Position numbers and translations under genes: made by a program. 64,000 nt of DNA from Agelaius tricolor (taxonomy: Eukaryota > Chordata > Aves > Passeriformes > Icteridae). Position 1 is the stretch's first letter. Each line of letters opens with the position of its first letter. The stretch spans positions 11,258,501 through 11,322,500 of the forward strand of contig JALJCS010000012.1 of the NCBI GenBank assembly GCA_023055355.1, given 5' to 3'. This document shows positions 22,029-35,580 of this stretch, one piece after another. The notes beneath the pieces are model-generated. The model searched no databases, was not told where the DNA came from, and saw nothing but the letters and a program-made list of their open reading frames with translations.

Positions 22029-25000
22029 CAAAAAAAACCCTGCACTGTTTCTTACTCCAGGCAAGAGCAGACAGCACATGATGTTTCTTTGTAGGATCTT
22101 GTTTACCTTTTGTTTTTCAAGGAGAAAAAGCTGAAATAAAGGTTAGTCCCCTCCTGAAAAACCAATTACTGTGGCAGACAATATAGATGTAATTTTTCTT
22201 CATGTTTTGTCGTTAGCAAGGTCAGATATTTAATTTTTTAAAGTAGTTATAAAACAACAGCCTCTCCCTTTCTCACAAAAGCACCAGAGAATTATAAAAA
22301 TCTCCACATTAAAATCGACTACAGCAAAAACAAGGCAGCCCCTCCCATGGCAGCAAGATCATGCAACTGCAGCACAGCCCCTCTGGGGATGAACTCGTAA
22401 CACCCAGAAATGGCATTAATGCATCATATCGTAATGCCTGTCACAGCCTTGGTTCCTATGGCCTCAAATTGTTCAGCAGTACAAACAGACAGCTTCCTCT
22501 CTGCATCCTTAAAGTGACACTCTGCCATTCTAACAGGCTATGACAGACATATATATGTACTGCAAAATAACTCTACTGAATTATTTATAACACTTTTCTT
22601 CTTAAAGAAGCATTTAGCAAGCTGTATCATTAAAATATAACCAGCAGCTGCCTACATGGCCCTGTATATGCCAAATTCAGAGTTTAAAAGAGGTGATGAA
22701 TGGCATCACTGAGGGAAACTGCAAGGGCAATTTATGAGGGAGCGGTGCAATTAACAGAACAGAAATTGGGCTCCAGCAGCCACACTCGGAGTGCTATTCC
22801 TGCAAAAAGAGACACAGCTTTCCAATGATTGCTGTACTTGGGACACTGCCTCATGCACAGCACAGTGTCATTAGAGAGGTGTCTCCCAACACGGCAGGGG
22901 ACAGGGGGAGCAGTGGCCTTGCACCACCTCCACACCCAGACTCTTGGCAGAGCAGGTTCTGGCTACATAAACAGTCAAGAATAAACAAATACAGAGGACA
23001 GGCACATATGAAGCAAGATAACTCCACTACCTTCTTGCATCTGCTTTCCTTCCTGCCTGCCATTTGCTCTACTTCCAGCCTTTGCTCCCAGCAAAGTGCA
23101 ATCCTGGCAACGGACAAGTGCACCCTCTCACGCCCCCAGCACTGCCTGCACTGGAGGCTGATGGAAGGAGCTGTGAGCAGCACCTGCCTGGGACACAGCC
23201 CAGGCAGAGTGTGGAACCTTTAGAACTACAACTTCATCAAGGGAAGACTGGAAATGTGTGCAACAGATAAAGGAACCACAAGATGACCTGGAGAAAGCTC
23301 TTGGGAGATATGCAGCTGTTTCGAGGGCGGATTGCAAACCAGAGCACACCTGTCACAGGGAAGTGCATGGGTGTCCCTGGATAATCCATAAAGATACTCC
23401 TGTGCTCCTTACATCAGTCAAATGTAGCCCATGTGATCAGGAACCAATGACTAGAACGAACACTGTAAGGTTTACCCAGACATTTTTAATTTAAGATACT
23501 GGGATGAAATTTTAGAAGGTGAGGAGAAGAAATTCCATGGAGTGATCCAAAAAGTGCATCTCAAGGGTGGGTCATACAGTAGAGGATACCAGCCAGAAAG
23601 GCTAATAAAAACAGAGAAGCTGTGAGATCCCAGCAGAACTGCCACCTGTGCTCTCTTGGAGGGGGTCCAAAATGATGACGGCACGGTACCACAGGCCAAA
23701 GCAAAATCTACTCTCCATTATATCAGGCTGCTGCCCTTTGGAAAAACACATAACCAGCACAGCTAGGTTTAGCTAGAGAGAACTTTAGAGAAGGCAAAAA
23801 TCACTTTGGCTACTACTTATAGATTGGGTTTGGACTTGCATTAAGAACTGTCTGGAAGACATCATGAAACCAAATATTGCTCTTTGATGTTGAGTCCAAA
23901 CAGCTCTGGAGTTTCTTGTTAAAATGAAAACCTTTTTTTCCTTTTATGCTTTAGGCAAAGGAGACATAATGTCCTTCACACTTTCCAGCTAATGCTTAAA
24001 ACTCTTACACAACTCTATGTCAGGTATAACTAAAATCTAATTAAATCAAGGATGCAATGGCAAGAGCAGGCTTCATCTTGCTAGCATTTTTCTCCAATTC
24101 CAGCAACTAAGCTGCCACCTTCAGGCACCTACTTCTTTTCTGAAAGGAAAATTAAGTAAGTACACACTGTAAAAGAACAGAAGAGAAATTTTTATCCAAG
24201 AGTGTTCAGCAAGCGTAGAAAAGGAGATAGAGCTCCGGACTTTGCTAAATGGCACAATCATCTAAAGCCTGGAAAAATTCTGAAAGAATCAACAAAAGAC
24301 TAACACAAATGCTTCCATGTAAATGGCTAAAGACACATGGAGCAGCTTTCATAACACTCAAACACCTTCACTTAGGTACATGTACAGTCATTCTCCTTTT
24401 TCACTACCTAACCTGATAAGGAATGCATACTCTTGGAATCACAGTTTCTTCCACTTACATGTGCACTTCTCAGCAGATGATTCTCAGATGAACAAAACCC
24501 TAATCACTCCTGAAGGATATTATCACGTGCACAGCACTGCCAAATCACCCAACACGTCATATTCTGAAATCACAGTGAATTCCCAGTTGAAAGGAGCTAT
24601 AGCTCATCACAACAGATGATCAGCTTGAAGTTATTAAGAAAATGGTGGGGTTTGTGGTGGGGTTTTTTTAACTAAAAAAAGATAGACTGGTGTTAACCCT
24701 TTAACAGCAAAGCAGTAGAGAACAGGAATCTAGCAAGATCACAGAGCAGAACTGACCTTGGGGTTCCCAGTGCTCCCTGTCAGCCCATTTGAATTTACTG
24801 GATGCTCTGGCAGCAGAGCACAGCACTGGTCTTCCCTGCCCCCTCTGAGTGACTTCATGCAAAACAACAACATCTTAAAAAGAGAACAGAATTCTGACAC
24901 CCTTGAACAAGAGACAGCATAAAAGCTGGCCAGAAGAAAACCAAGGCCAGAGCTGGGGGCTGGCCCTGGTAACTCTCATGAGGTAAAACACACATTCCTG

Positions 25001-25408
25001 CTAGCAAATGAAAGAGGGAAACAAAATATCTTCTCAGCAAAAGCAGTAGTAATACCTTTCCAAAAACTGAGTCCTGTCATATGGTCTTGTCAGATCTATC
25101 ATACCAAGATAAGCCAGCTGATAAAATGACTTGAAGCAACTGCAAAAACCTGGCTCTGGTTCATGACTCAGATACCAAATAATTATATGGACGTGTATCT
25201 GAGGAATTTCATCCTACCCCAGGTTATTCCTAGCCACTGCCTAAGAGGAAGGTTGTTTCAAGTTTGACCCACTCTGCACTTGGTCACCAGCATTTGTGAT
25301 GTGGAAGAAACAAACACGATTTTAACCTCTGGCACAGAGCACAGGAAGCAGAAATATAGTGGCCAGCACAGTCTCCTGGGCACTGATGCCTGTCATTTGA
25401 AGCAATCC

Positions 25409-25439
25409 CATTTAAAACCAAAAGCATTGGTTTTAAATG
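25409..25439. repeat. Perfect inverted repeat (13-bp arms, 5-nt loop)
   Basis: The left arm CATTTAAAACCAA at 25409-25421 and right arm TTGGTTTTAAATG at 25427-25439 are exact reverse complements, separated by AAGCA. The stem is AT-rich (about 30% GC). It is too short for a microRNA precursor and lacks a following T-run, so no function is assigned. Most likely chance or a small palindromic mutation event. Confidence 0.95.
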
Positions 25440-26579
25440 ATGAAGCCTTTCAGATGTTTACTCCCTCACCTCTGTCTTCAGCAGCACAGTCCATGGTCAC
25501 ACATCAAATGTCTCTGACTGAAATGGAAATCTGGAAAGCTCACAGATTCCTGACAAAAACCTAAAAAAGGCTTTATAAACTGTGTTTTCAGCGAGGAAAT
25601 CTGTGTTTAGCACATAGAACTAGACACTGATACACCAGGTTTATGCAGAGCACAGTATATATTGAGGTCACATGGGAAAACGTGGGGGTACTACTACAGC
25701 ATCTCCCTAAAGAGACGAAAGCAAAGTTGTACTGCCACAGTGTGAGTAAGAGCCAGTAGCCAAGATAAATATTCTGCTTGTCCCTAATGTGGCTCAGGCA
25801 CTATTGTAATAGGTGTAATTGCACCAAAACTGAACAGAATAAAAATTCATTCTGCTGGCTCATAAAGTCTTCCAGCATGATCAAGCCTCTTGGAAAGGAA
25901 ATCTCATGGTCACAAAGACATGACACACTTGATTGGGCAAGCTAGATTAGTGAATTGAGTTCAGAGAAGTTATTGTGCAAGGCATGAGAACACTCTAAGA
26001 TGACAGAGGAGGCAAAAAAAGGGAAAAAGACATTGTATACTAATACAGCAAACAACAATATCTGGAATCCCAAGAAGTCAGAGAAAGTGCCTACCATCAC
26101 CAGTGCATTTAACATAACTTAAAAAGAATCGAAGATTCCTGAAAATATCAAATCAACAGAAAATAGAACTGACATTTGTAGGCAAAAATAAAAAAAACAA
26201 CACCAAAAAAGTAAGAAAGCTGAAGCTGAAATTTCAGTCCTGGTCTGATGTGGCCTCCCATCACAGGAAGGGGACATTTAAAAGATTGTTTTGAAAAAGC
26301 TGGATGATGTCTGTACCCAATGCCAATCTGTAGCCACACAATGTGACTGAAGCCTCAGTCATTTGTCCTTCCTGGGGCTGTGTGATCACTACTAGACACC
26401 ATGTGAAACAAGGAAACAACCAGCAGTGCATGGGACCAACTTTTCCTGCTTTTTCAAACACAGTCATTAAACTTAACAATGCTCTGTGACACACACAGCT
26501 CCACAGGGAATCGTAATTCTTTCTTAGCTGCAGAGATGTCTTATCTTCACTAGGAACGAGAACTCTATCAAGAGCATTT

Positions 26580-26900
26580 ATTCAGAAATATTGCTAAAGT
26601 TCCAACAGCTGCCTTCACAGTCACATATGCAAAGCAGTAGGCTGGAATTACCCATTAATCTCACAAGAGAGAATTAGGTTGATGTCACGTAGTTTGAATA
26701 GTAATTATAGCATGAACTAGAAACTGTTCACAGTAATAAAAATTGTTATAAACAGTTCTAGAGTCACAGAGTATGATGGATGACTTGTTATGACACTGAA
26801 TAATGTTTTAAATATTGCATTGCTTAAATTCCAGTACAAAGCACCATATTCAAATTTAGGGTGACTCAAATTTGATTCACACCAAAGGTTTGCTTGACCT
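26580..26900. other. Candidate conserved non-coding block
   Basis: Non-repetitive stretch with closely spaced transcription-factor-like words: CAACAGCTGCC (E-box), ATATGCAAAG (octamer-like), CCCATTAATC (homeodomain) and TGATGTCACGTAG (CRE/bZIP-like). It resembles an enhancer in texture only; conservation is not testable here. Confidence 0.22.
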
Positions 26901-27239
26901 ATAGTATCTTAATTTAGAAATATGGGTACAGCCAGTTGTCCATAAATGGTTTTGCCAAGAAGGTCAACATGATGTTTTATTTGAATACTGCATAATGAAA
27001 AAATGAATCTTAGTCAAACTACTGGGAGCTTTTGATCCTGTAAACACAGTGAAAGTCTCAGTCTTGAAATGAATCTTGGAAGCATCACTAAAGCTGGATG
27101 AAAAAGCTACCACTGCCCAAACCAAACTAGGTTATATCCAGCAATGGATGCAGCAGCTTGAACATCTGCCTTCAACACCAACACTCTTCGTAATGGCACC
27201 TTCTGGGGGCAAAAATATTCTAGCTACCCAGCCAAATAC

Positions 27240-27720
27240 CACTTTCAATTGATGTTTTTAAAATTTGATCTGCCTTTGGCAACCCACTATTTATAATGAT
27301 ATCCCCTACTATTTTTCTGGAGTAAAAATGATGGCAATATTTTGGTTTATTTTTCTTGCTGCTTGACAGCTAATCAAATTTGATATTTATATTGTACTGG
27401 GATAATGAAATGTCAAGATAGATATTATAACAACATTTCTGAAGATAGTAATTTAACCTTCAGCAGTCCAATTTGATTCGATGGTGTCTACATGCTTGCA
27501 ATAATTGTATTTTAGAGCCCTGAACCCTGATGGCAGAAATAAACCCTTCCCCTCTTAGATTGCTGGGTCTGGAGTGCCACTCGGTGGCCAAATACAAACA
27601 CTTTTCTGCTAGCAGACACCTCCCTAACACCAGTCAAGTCATGTGGCAGAGTCTAAGTTTGGGATATACGGGATTTGGAAACATTCTGCCTTTACTTACG
27701 TGACAGCCTAACACAATGAG
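27240..27720. other. Candidate conserved non-coding block with CTCF-like word
   Basis: AT-rich left half with TGACAGCTAATCAAATTTGA (MEIS/TGIF plus homeodomain-like words), then a GC-richer right half containing CCACTCGGTGGC at 27577-27588. That word is one substitution away from the CTCF core form CCACTAGGTGGC. The change hits a well-conserved core base, so binding would be weakened. Regulatory role is inference. Confidence 0.25.
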
Positions 27721-28634
27721 GAACATTTTTATTCCTCATATAAACTGGGGTCATGAAACCCTGGTGACAGTCAACACATCCTCAGTGAGGCAGAGAGCCT
27801 CCAACTCAACAAGCTGAATCTCACCTCTCACTTCAGAAAAAATCCAGCTGCAACAAATACGTCCCCTGTGCACAACACACAGAGAGGGACCTGCAGCCCA
27901 TCCTTACCAGTGCATAACTTTGAACCCTTCGCACTGTGAAACTTATTTAATTTTAAACCTAAATAATCAACTTTCTCTACATAAACAAATGTGCCTACTC
28001 TAAATTAAGAAGGAATCAGAAAGTAGGGTGGGGCAGGCAGACAGAACTTTATAAAGGTGGGAGCATCTGCACCACTTGTACACTACCATCACAGGAGAAT
28101 AAATTACTATTTATTTATTCACAATATCTCATAACTCCAGGATATTGCTGAATTTGCATCACTCTGACCTGGCCAGTTTCAAGGGCAAAGCATTTCCTGT
28201 ACCATCAGAAAATTTCCACTTCCTCTTACTCAACTGCCTCCCAGATACTGAAATGCAACAGGGATTTTTGTGTTCCTACTTGTTTTTATTACAACTGCAA
28301 CAGCAGCCAGCAACAGCATAAACACCACTCAGGCAGCAGGTGGTTAAGAAAAGATGGAGAAAATTAGTTTGTGCATGACTAATATCTTTCATCATTCAGA
28401 GAAGAAGAAAAAATTCACTCCTAAATTTAAAAAGTTCCTCACAATCAAGTTAGTTGCACTGTTGCTTTTCCAGTTGGATAGTACAGTATATAGGACTGGA
28501 GAGCAGGAGTAATTATCTTGCATGTAGAACTGTAACTATAGAAATGAGATTTCATTATATCAAAAATATCAATCATCCTTTATTATTAATACCTTTACTG
28601 TAAGCTTTCCAAATTGCTAGCCAGCTTCCAGAAC

Positions 28635-28670
28635 TTTTTTCTTTTTCTTTTTTTTTTTTTTTTTTTTTTT
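28635..28670 (-). repeat. Long T tract (23 uninterrupted T)
   Basis: T-rich run ending in 23 consecutive T at 28648-28670, interrupted earlier by two C. Read on the minus strand it is a poly(A) tract. I looked upstream on the minus strand for a retrocopied gene or SINE and recognised none, so a simple homopolymer is the best call. Confidence 0.9.
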
Positions 28671-29668
28671 GCCTCTTGTTTTCTCTCAAGAGTAAATGGC
28701 TCAAACTGCATTTAAGAACTTTAAGCATTTTTATATTGCTATCTGAATAAATTCCAATTAGGTCAAATTAATATTCAGTGTTCTTCAATAACCCATCCAC
28801 AATGGTTTAAAGAGAGGAAAAATACTATCTGGTTATAACTTGATATCAGACCGGAAACAACTGTCAAATATAACACGAGGCAGAAAAGACAATGTATTCT
28901 TAATTCAACAAGACATTAACTCATCCTGCATCAATCCACACCACTGGGCAAGGCTCCTGCTGGGACATGACTCATACATGGGCATCAGTCTGTGGGAACA
29001 AGAAACTGCCTGTAAAGCCAAAAGTTGCTGCATGGGAGACTTGTACCCATTTGGGCAAACCTCAGAGGCTCAGGGGCTGCTGGAAGGTGTGTTTGTATTG
29101 CTCACTTCAGCAGAGCCTGGGATGCTGGAAATATTCATACAAAGTAAGGTCACCACAACTGTGCCTGTATTGTGGTACCAAAAACATCATTCTTTCAAAA
29201 GAGGAAAAAGGAAAAGGAGCAATGTGAAGTCATCACAAAAAAAAAAAGAAAAACCCTACATGATTTTTGTACAAAATCTGTGAGCTCACTGTTCCCTATG
29301 ATTTCATCGCAAGAGGTGCCATGAGAAGCAGCTCTGGCATGCAGAAGGTTCTTTGTAGCATCGTTTTCTTAAACCAGAAGGTGACAAACAAACAGTGACA
29401 ATGTGCTGAAACCACATCATCCTTACACAGAGGAGGTGCTAGCAGGGCCCTAAAGGATGCCAAAATTTTCCATCAAATCAACTACAAAGCCATCACCTGG
29501 TTTTGACCTCAAAGTTATCAAAACCAGTACATTCCAAGTACCTTTAAATCCCTGTGTTCTAATTAAAAATGTGGTCCAACCACTGAACAACTGCAGGCAG
29601 ATGCATTCTCTGTTATTCAGCACTTGAAAATGAGAAAAAGTGATATGATTTGCTGAGAGTAGGTGAGC

Positions 29669-29703
29669 TACACACCTGAGATATGAATTACACACCTGAG
29701 ATA
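29669..29703. repeat. 20-bp tandem duplication (1.75 copies)
   Basis: The unit TACACACCTGAGATATGAAT at 29669-29688 is followed directly by TACACACCTGAGATA at 29689-29703. The second copy is truncated; the shared part is exact. Confidence 0.9.
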
Positions 29704-32700
29704 CATGTCACAACCACATTTCAGGGCAGCTGACATCCAGCCTTTCCAAGCTGGAAGAGGCCAGTGGTGGGCTGGGATGATCCCACAGAGCTCCCTGCCA
29801 TGGGAACAAAAAGCTGAGCCAAACTGGTCAAGTGCCCAGTGAGGAGCACCAAGCTGAGCTCACCATCTCCTTACACTTTTCATACAACTTCAGTTAAGTG
29901 CTTAAGCACAGGAACCTACCCCACACTCTCTGTATAATAGGAAACACTGACTTTTGTGAATGATTATAAACAGAAGGCTCTTGAAAGGGCTTTACTCCCC
30001 AACAGAACCCCTTAAATATTTACATTCTGAGCGCTGATGTACAGTAAGGACTGTTCACTGCTCTCTGAGCTGCCACATGCATGCTGCATGCCCACAGCTC
30101 CTTTACCACAGCAGCAGAAGCTCAGCTTGGAAAAACAGGATGCCACAGTCAAACTGCTGCCTAATCTGCCCCTCAAGTTCATCTGCAAATAAGCCACCTA
30201 TATTCTTCCCTTCCAGGACACAGCTCAGTCATCCTCTCAAATGTCTCTGAGTAGAACCCCCAGAGGATGCAGCTCTGCCCTCCACACCACAGCCTTCTGG
30301 AAGAAGCAGAAATAATTCACTGCAACAGACAGACCTTAAGCGGGGTTTTGTGTTCTTTTTTTTTTCCTTGGGAGCTAAAAATAGTAGTCAAAAGAAGCTG
30401 CTAATACAGCCCTTACACCCCTCCAAAATACAATTCGTATCTTGGTAAGCAAGAAACCCAAGACAAATGGAATGAAAAGGTGGAAGGAATAAGATAGGGA
30501 CATTTGAGTAACTTCTGTGACATGACCAAAGCTTTTACTAATTGCAAAACTGTGCTATGTCTATTCAGCAGCCCATTTTTCAGCCTTTCATTTAGGTACA
30601 GAGGCCAACATTTAACATAAGCAAACAAAAATCCTGAAAATTCACAATAGGTGGTTCCTATTCTGAGACAGCTCTAGTTTATCACTTTTTTCTTTATTGC
30701 TATTTAATGACTCATATCATGCAACTCTTTCCTCATTCCTAATGTCTGCTGCTGAAGTCTCCTCTAGAAAGATAATACTTGAATGCCTGAGGGAAAGTCA
30801 GAGAGAAAGATAACTGCAAAAAAATCATGGGAGTCATCATTTCCTAAGTCTGCATTGAAACAGATAAAGCTTCCATTGCCAAGATTAGTTCATATGGTAC
30901 AATATATGGGGAGATGGACAGATCTCTTTACATGGGATGATAGGATGAATCTTTCCATCAGATATATATGCAGACATATATGAAATAGCTTCTTTGAAAT
31001 CAGCTGAGTTACTTTTGATTCACAGCCAGAAATATAAGGTCTGAAATGAGTTTGCTCTGTGACTTGGCAGCTGGAAAATCCAACTGATTGTCATAGAGAA
31101 GGTGCATATTCTTTCACAATACAGCCAGGAATACTAAGCTGAAAAACATAAACCAGATGTTATCTTAGCATATCATTGCATACAGACCCATTAGTTACTA
31201 ACTAATTTCATGCACAATAACCTGCTAGCTAAACTAAAGCTGTAACTGTCACAAATGGTGCTGTCCCCATTTCATCATTACAGGTGATTTGATTCACCTT
31301 GGCTAAATATGAACCATACTGCAATTACTGAACAAAGTCACTAACCTAGATCTTCACTTCTATACATTCCCTAAAGAATGCACAGCAGTCCTAAACATTT
31401 TGATATGGTTTCTATCATAGCAATATAGTCACCTCCTGCTCTCAAAATTTTAAGTAATAAATCTGTTTCCACAAGTGTGTATTATCTCATTGCTGGCCAA
31501 CATCCCTGACAGCACAGGTAAGTGAAGATGTTTTATACTGCACATAATGGGAAATCAGAGATCTATACTGTGAAAATCAATAAACCCCACGTGATTTCAC
31601 AACTAGGCTTGCAGAGATTCCTCAGGGATTTCCCTGGAGAATCATAGCTAAGGAAACTGAGGATATTGTAAAACCAATACTAGAGTGTTTTCCAAGTGGG
31701 CAGATGACTTAATTTAGACCATAACATTGCTATGACTTAGTAAAACATACACTGAAGTTAAGCAAAAATAGAAACTCTTTTTCAAATGAGCCTGCACCAG
31801 CTCTGCACAACTTTTGACACCAGCCACAAACACTGCTATGACCAGGTGACATCCTCCCCTCATGTCCCCAGCCCCGCTGTCCTCCCACACAAGCCCTGCA
31901 GCAGCACAGCATCCACCTGCACTGGCTGCAGAGCCACGAGTCTGGCTGTAAGGCACTCACTGGTGGGGCACAGGGGACACAGCCTCAATCCTCTAACCCT
32001 GTGCCAGGGCAGAAGGGGATTGCCCAGATAGCAACCTGCAGGAAAACTGGAAAGCAACTGCACAATGAAAGAAACTCTGCAGAATGTAGAAAATATTTTC
32101 CATGCTTTCTATCCTCAGGAGACTGCAGAAGTCATGCACAGAAACCTCTGGCTCCTACTGAGAGAAACTAACTGTGCTCAGTAGATAATGCCTTTAGAAA
32201 GAATTGCAGGGAAATAGGAATACATTCTGCCATGGGCTGTGGCTGCAGTAGTTCATACTGAGGCTCGAGGAGCTGCCACAGGAAATGCATTGCAGAGGTG
32301 AGCCCCAGGCTTCCCCCCTCTTCTTCCTGGGAAGAGTCAGCATGCAAGGACCACAGACCACATGATCTGCATTGCTGATGCTCCATTCACAACCTGCTCC
32401 CTATGCAGTACGGAAGGCAGCACAGAAACCTGCCAGGACCAAGGGTTTTCCTACAGTCTACTACCCCACATTTTAAAATCCTGCCTGGTTTGATTGTAGT
32501 ACCTACTTCCCCACCGCCTGCTGTGACTCCCTGTCCAGAGCAGTGCCTGCCTAGATATGGACAGAGAAGAAAGAGCATCCCTCCCTCCTCCCAAGCACCA
32601 GCTGAGGCTGTCTGTCCTGAGCAGACAGCTGAAGCTCTACCCATGCAAAGCCTCCAACAGCATAATTAAAGGATTCCTCAGCTAAGCAGGAAAGCAATTT

Positions 32701-35399
32701 ATCCTTGCCATTATCAGAATGCCTCACAAATCTTCCAAGGGCCCTTCAAAGAGCGCTGGATCCGCACTGACAGAAAGAGCAATTGATTCCACGCTGGCAG
32801 AGGTGGGAATTCAGGGACACTTCAGACTGCAGTTAATACAGCACACACAGGGTTGCCCTCAGCAACACCCGTGGTCCTCTCTAGCTCCAGGGACAAAACC
32901 ATCAATGCTTCCAAGCTAAGCTGCTGCAGATGAGCTCCTTGAAGTGCAGGTCTTTCATCATGGATGCCTATTTGATAACTGCCAGCCCCTAAGGTAAATA
33001 ATGGATTTCCATTTCAATTGATAAGCATCATTTACTGTGCATCAAAAGGACCTCTGTCAGTAGAAGGGATTAGAAAACCAGGAGGTGCCTCGAGAAGGCC
33101 TTAAAGCTTTCCCCAGATGAATTTCTTCTCTCAAATCTCCATCTTTTCTCATTTTCATCTCCATAAACAATATTATTTTATCCACCAGGTTCTGCAAATC
33201 CAGGTAACTGATAGCAACTCTTCTTAGGTGGGGGAACCTTGGTCCAGGGTTAAATAACGTTTTGCCAGTTTTGTAATGTCATTAAAAACCAAGGAAAACA
33301 TTTGTGTTTGCTATGACTTTGATGTGAAATGAATTTAAATTAAGTCATTTAGGCTGAGCTTGGGGCAAAATTAAAAACCGCACAAGGGACACAACCACAT
33401 AGGAAAGTAAATTCACTGAGCTTTGCAGAAATCATTATAGAGATCCAAGCAGAAAACCCATTGTTAACTTACTGTAAGAATGGCTAAATTACAAAGACAA
33501 CACTGAAACATTATAGTCAAAACACGTAATCTTGAAAGAATTTAGGATTTTTCCTTGAGGCCACTGCAGCCCAGGCCCCCAGTGGGTCTGTGCACAGAAT
33601 TTCTATTGTCTTCAGCAGGAGACTTTTGTATGGAAGAATCACTAACCAACAGATTATTTCATGCCATTGAAACAGGTTTTAAATGTTTATATTATATACA
33701 GACATATACACAAATGCACAACTTTTCAAAAAATCTTAAAAATCGGGCATTATCACAAATTTTCTCAATCATGAGAATTGGAAAGGGTTCCCTGAATTGC
33801 TATCAAAAGAAAAAGTAATTTTCTAGAAATACAAAATAAGTAAATCTATTTTTTTAATTACTTAAAGACTTCTTCCAGAATTCAGCTCATTTCTTAAATA
33901 CTCCTACTTTTCTTTTTTCTAAATCCTTTGAAAGAAAGATAGCCTACCTTCTTTCTAAGCCAGTGAGCCAGTAAACCATCTGTGGCATATGAGACAACGC
34001 CTATCCTGATATTAGAAACCATATTCCTCTTCATCTTGAAATACAACCATAGAAATATAGGTTGCCATATAATTTACCACAGCCCTACTGTTTACTGCAG
34101 GACACCTCCTCAGACAGTGCTCCCCTCCAGCAGTGCTGGCAGCAGCAGCCAGTGGGCTGAGCACAGTTACTTGTCACCTTAGAAAAAGAGTGACCCAAAG
34201 GAGGGACTCACCTGCCTTCCCCAGCACTGCAGAGACCCCAGGAATTAGGGCTCATCTCAGCCTGCACTGAGCAAAGAAATTCTGCCATTCTAGTTACAGT
34301 AGTTTTAGAGCTGTGGAGGGGTTTTAATACTTTCTGAGACTAAGAGAATGTTAAAATTAGATACTAGTTACTCTCAGTATTTTGTTTAGGATCTGCTCCT
34401 TAAATAAGGCAAAATTACAGCCAAGCCGACCAGAGTTTGTTCTGTTGGATAACCTAATGGCATCATCCCAGTGATTTGGCATGAAGCAATTACACCATTG
34501 CAATTCATAGCAATGCTTAAACCACAGCTTGGGGAAATAAAACAAGAACAAAGGAAAGAAAAGGGGGGAAAAAATGCAAAAAGGACAGTTCTAAAGGTGG
34601 TTGCAATTGGTTAGTTACCATGATCCAAAACTGAATGCCAAAGAACATAGAGAACTGTAACCTGCATCTTGCAGCAGCCAGAACATGTTGAAACAGAAAC
34701 AGTACAAGGTACTCTAAAAAAAGGTATTCTGCAGGTTTGCATCACCTCAGATTCACAAAGCCTGCTAACACTACCTCTTCTGGGTATATGATGGCCACTT
34801 ATCCTGCAAAGCAAAAATCCAGAGCAAAAGAAAATGGAACAAAATGCCCAAGAACAGGCAGAAATGCTCTGTCTGTGGGCAGCTCTCACCATGGGCACAG
34901 TGCCATGTCCATACTCCTGTCCTTGGCTATATACAGGTGTAGCATGGAGAAAGTACTACATATGTAACACAGACCCAGATGCAAAAATAGTTAGTCAAAG
35001 TAATATTTTTTCTTAAAATATTCACAATAAAAACAAATCTGTTTTATTATGGGCATTGTTAAAACATAACACAGTGCAAGATAAAGCAAATTAGAACAGA
35101 ATCATGAAAAGAATCTAGAAATAGCAGTGTAATTCCATTTCAGATTTTGATTCAGTTACTGTGCTGGAACAACTCCAGGTTTCTACCATCCTGTCAGACT
35201 ATAATTTGCTACCACATATATAAAATCTTCCTCTGAGTCAGTGCAAAGAAACTCTACAAAAACCTGAAGAAGTCCAAGAATGTCAGTACAACAAGAGAGG
35301 TTCAAAGGGGAGTCCAAGAATCCTAAGTAAAAATATTTTGCTTTTTCCAAGTATGCACATGTGGAAAAAGTGCCTCTGAAACAAAGGCAGTTTGCAAAA

Positions 35400-35580
35400 C
35401 ATCAGCACACAGAAGTGCTGAAATTACCTCTCCACCCGGCAGCGAAGTGTTCGCAGCTGCCATACCATACTCTGATCGGGTGGAAACCTGTGTGCTGCAT
35501 TCCCTCTTCCTCCCCTGAACCTGGAGAGGAGGGAGAAGACAGTCATGAGCCTTCTTTTGGTTTTCCAGAGCACAGTACAC
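35400..35580. other. Small CpG-retaining block in intron
   Basis: Contains CACCCGGCAGCGAAGTGTTCGC and CTGATCGGGTGG, four to five CpGs in under 100 bp in otherwise CpG-poor sequence. It does not resemble a known repeat. The minus-strand open frame over it (35323-35580) has no splice borders matching PID1 and no recognised family, so it is not called a gene. Confidence 0.2.

Larger units (their letters stand above)
14615..25408 (-). other. PID1: PID1 intron 2, middle-left part
   Basis: About 10.8 kb of intronic DNA. It holds a perfect 31-bp tandem duplication at 20443-20504, a 10-G run at 21997-22006 followed by a short AAC microsatellite at 22010-22028, and scattered short homopolymers. I recognise no LINE, LTR, DNA transposon, RNA gene or exon. 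Old, highly decayed repeats could be present unseen. Confidence 0.6.
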
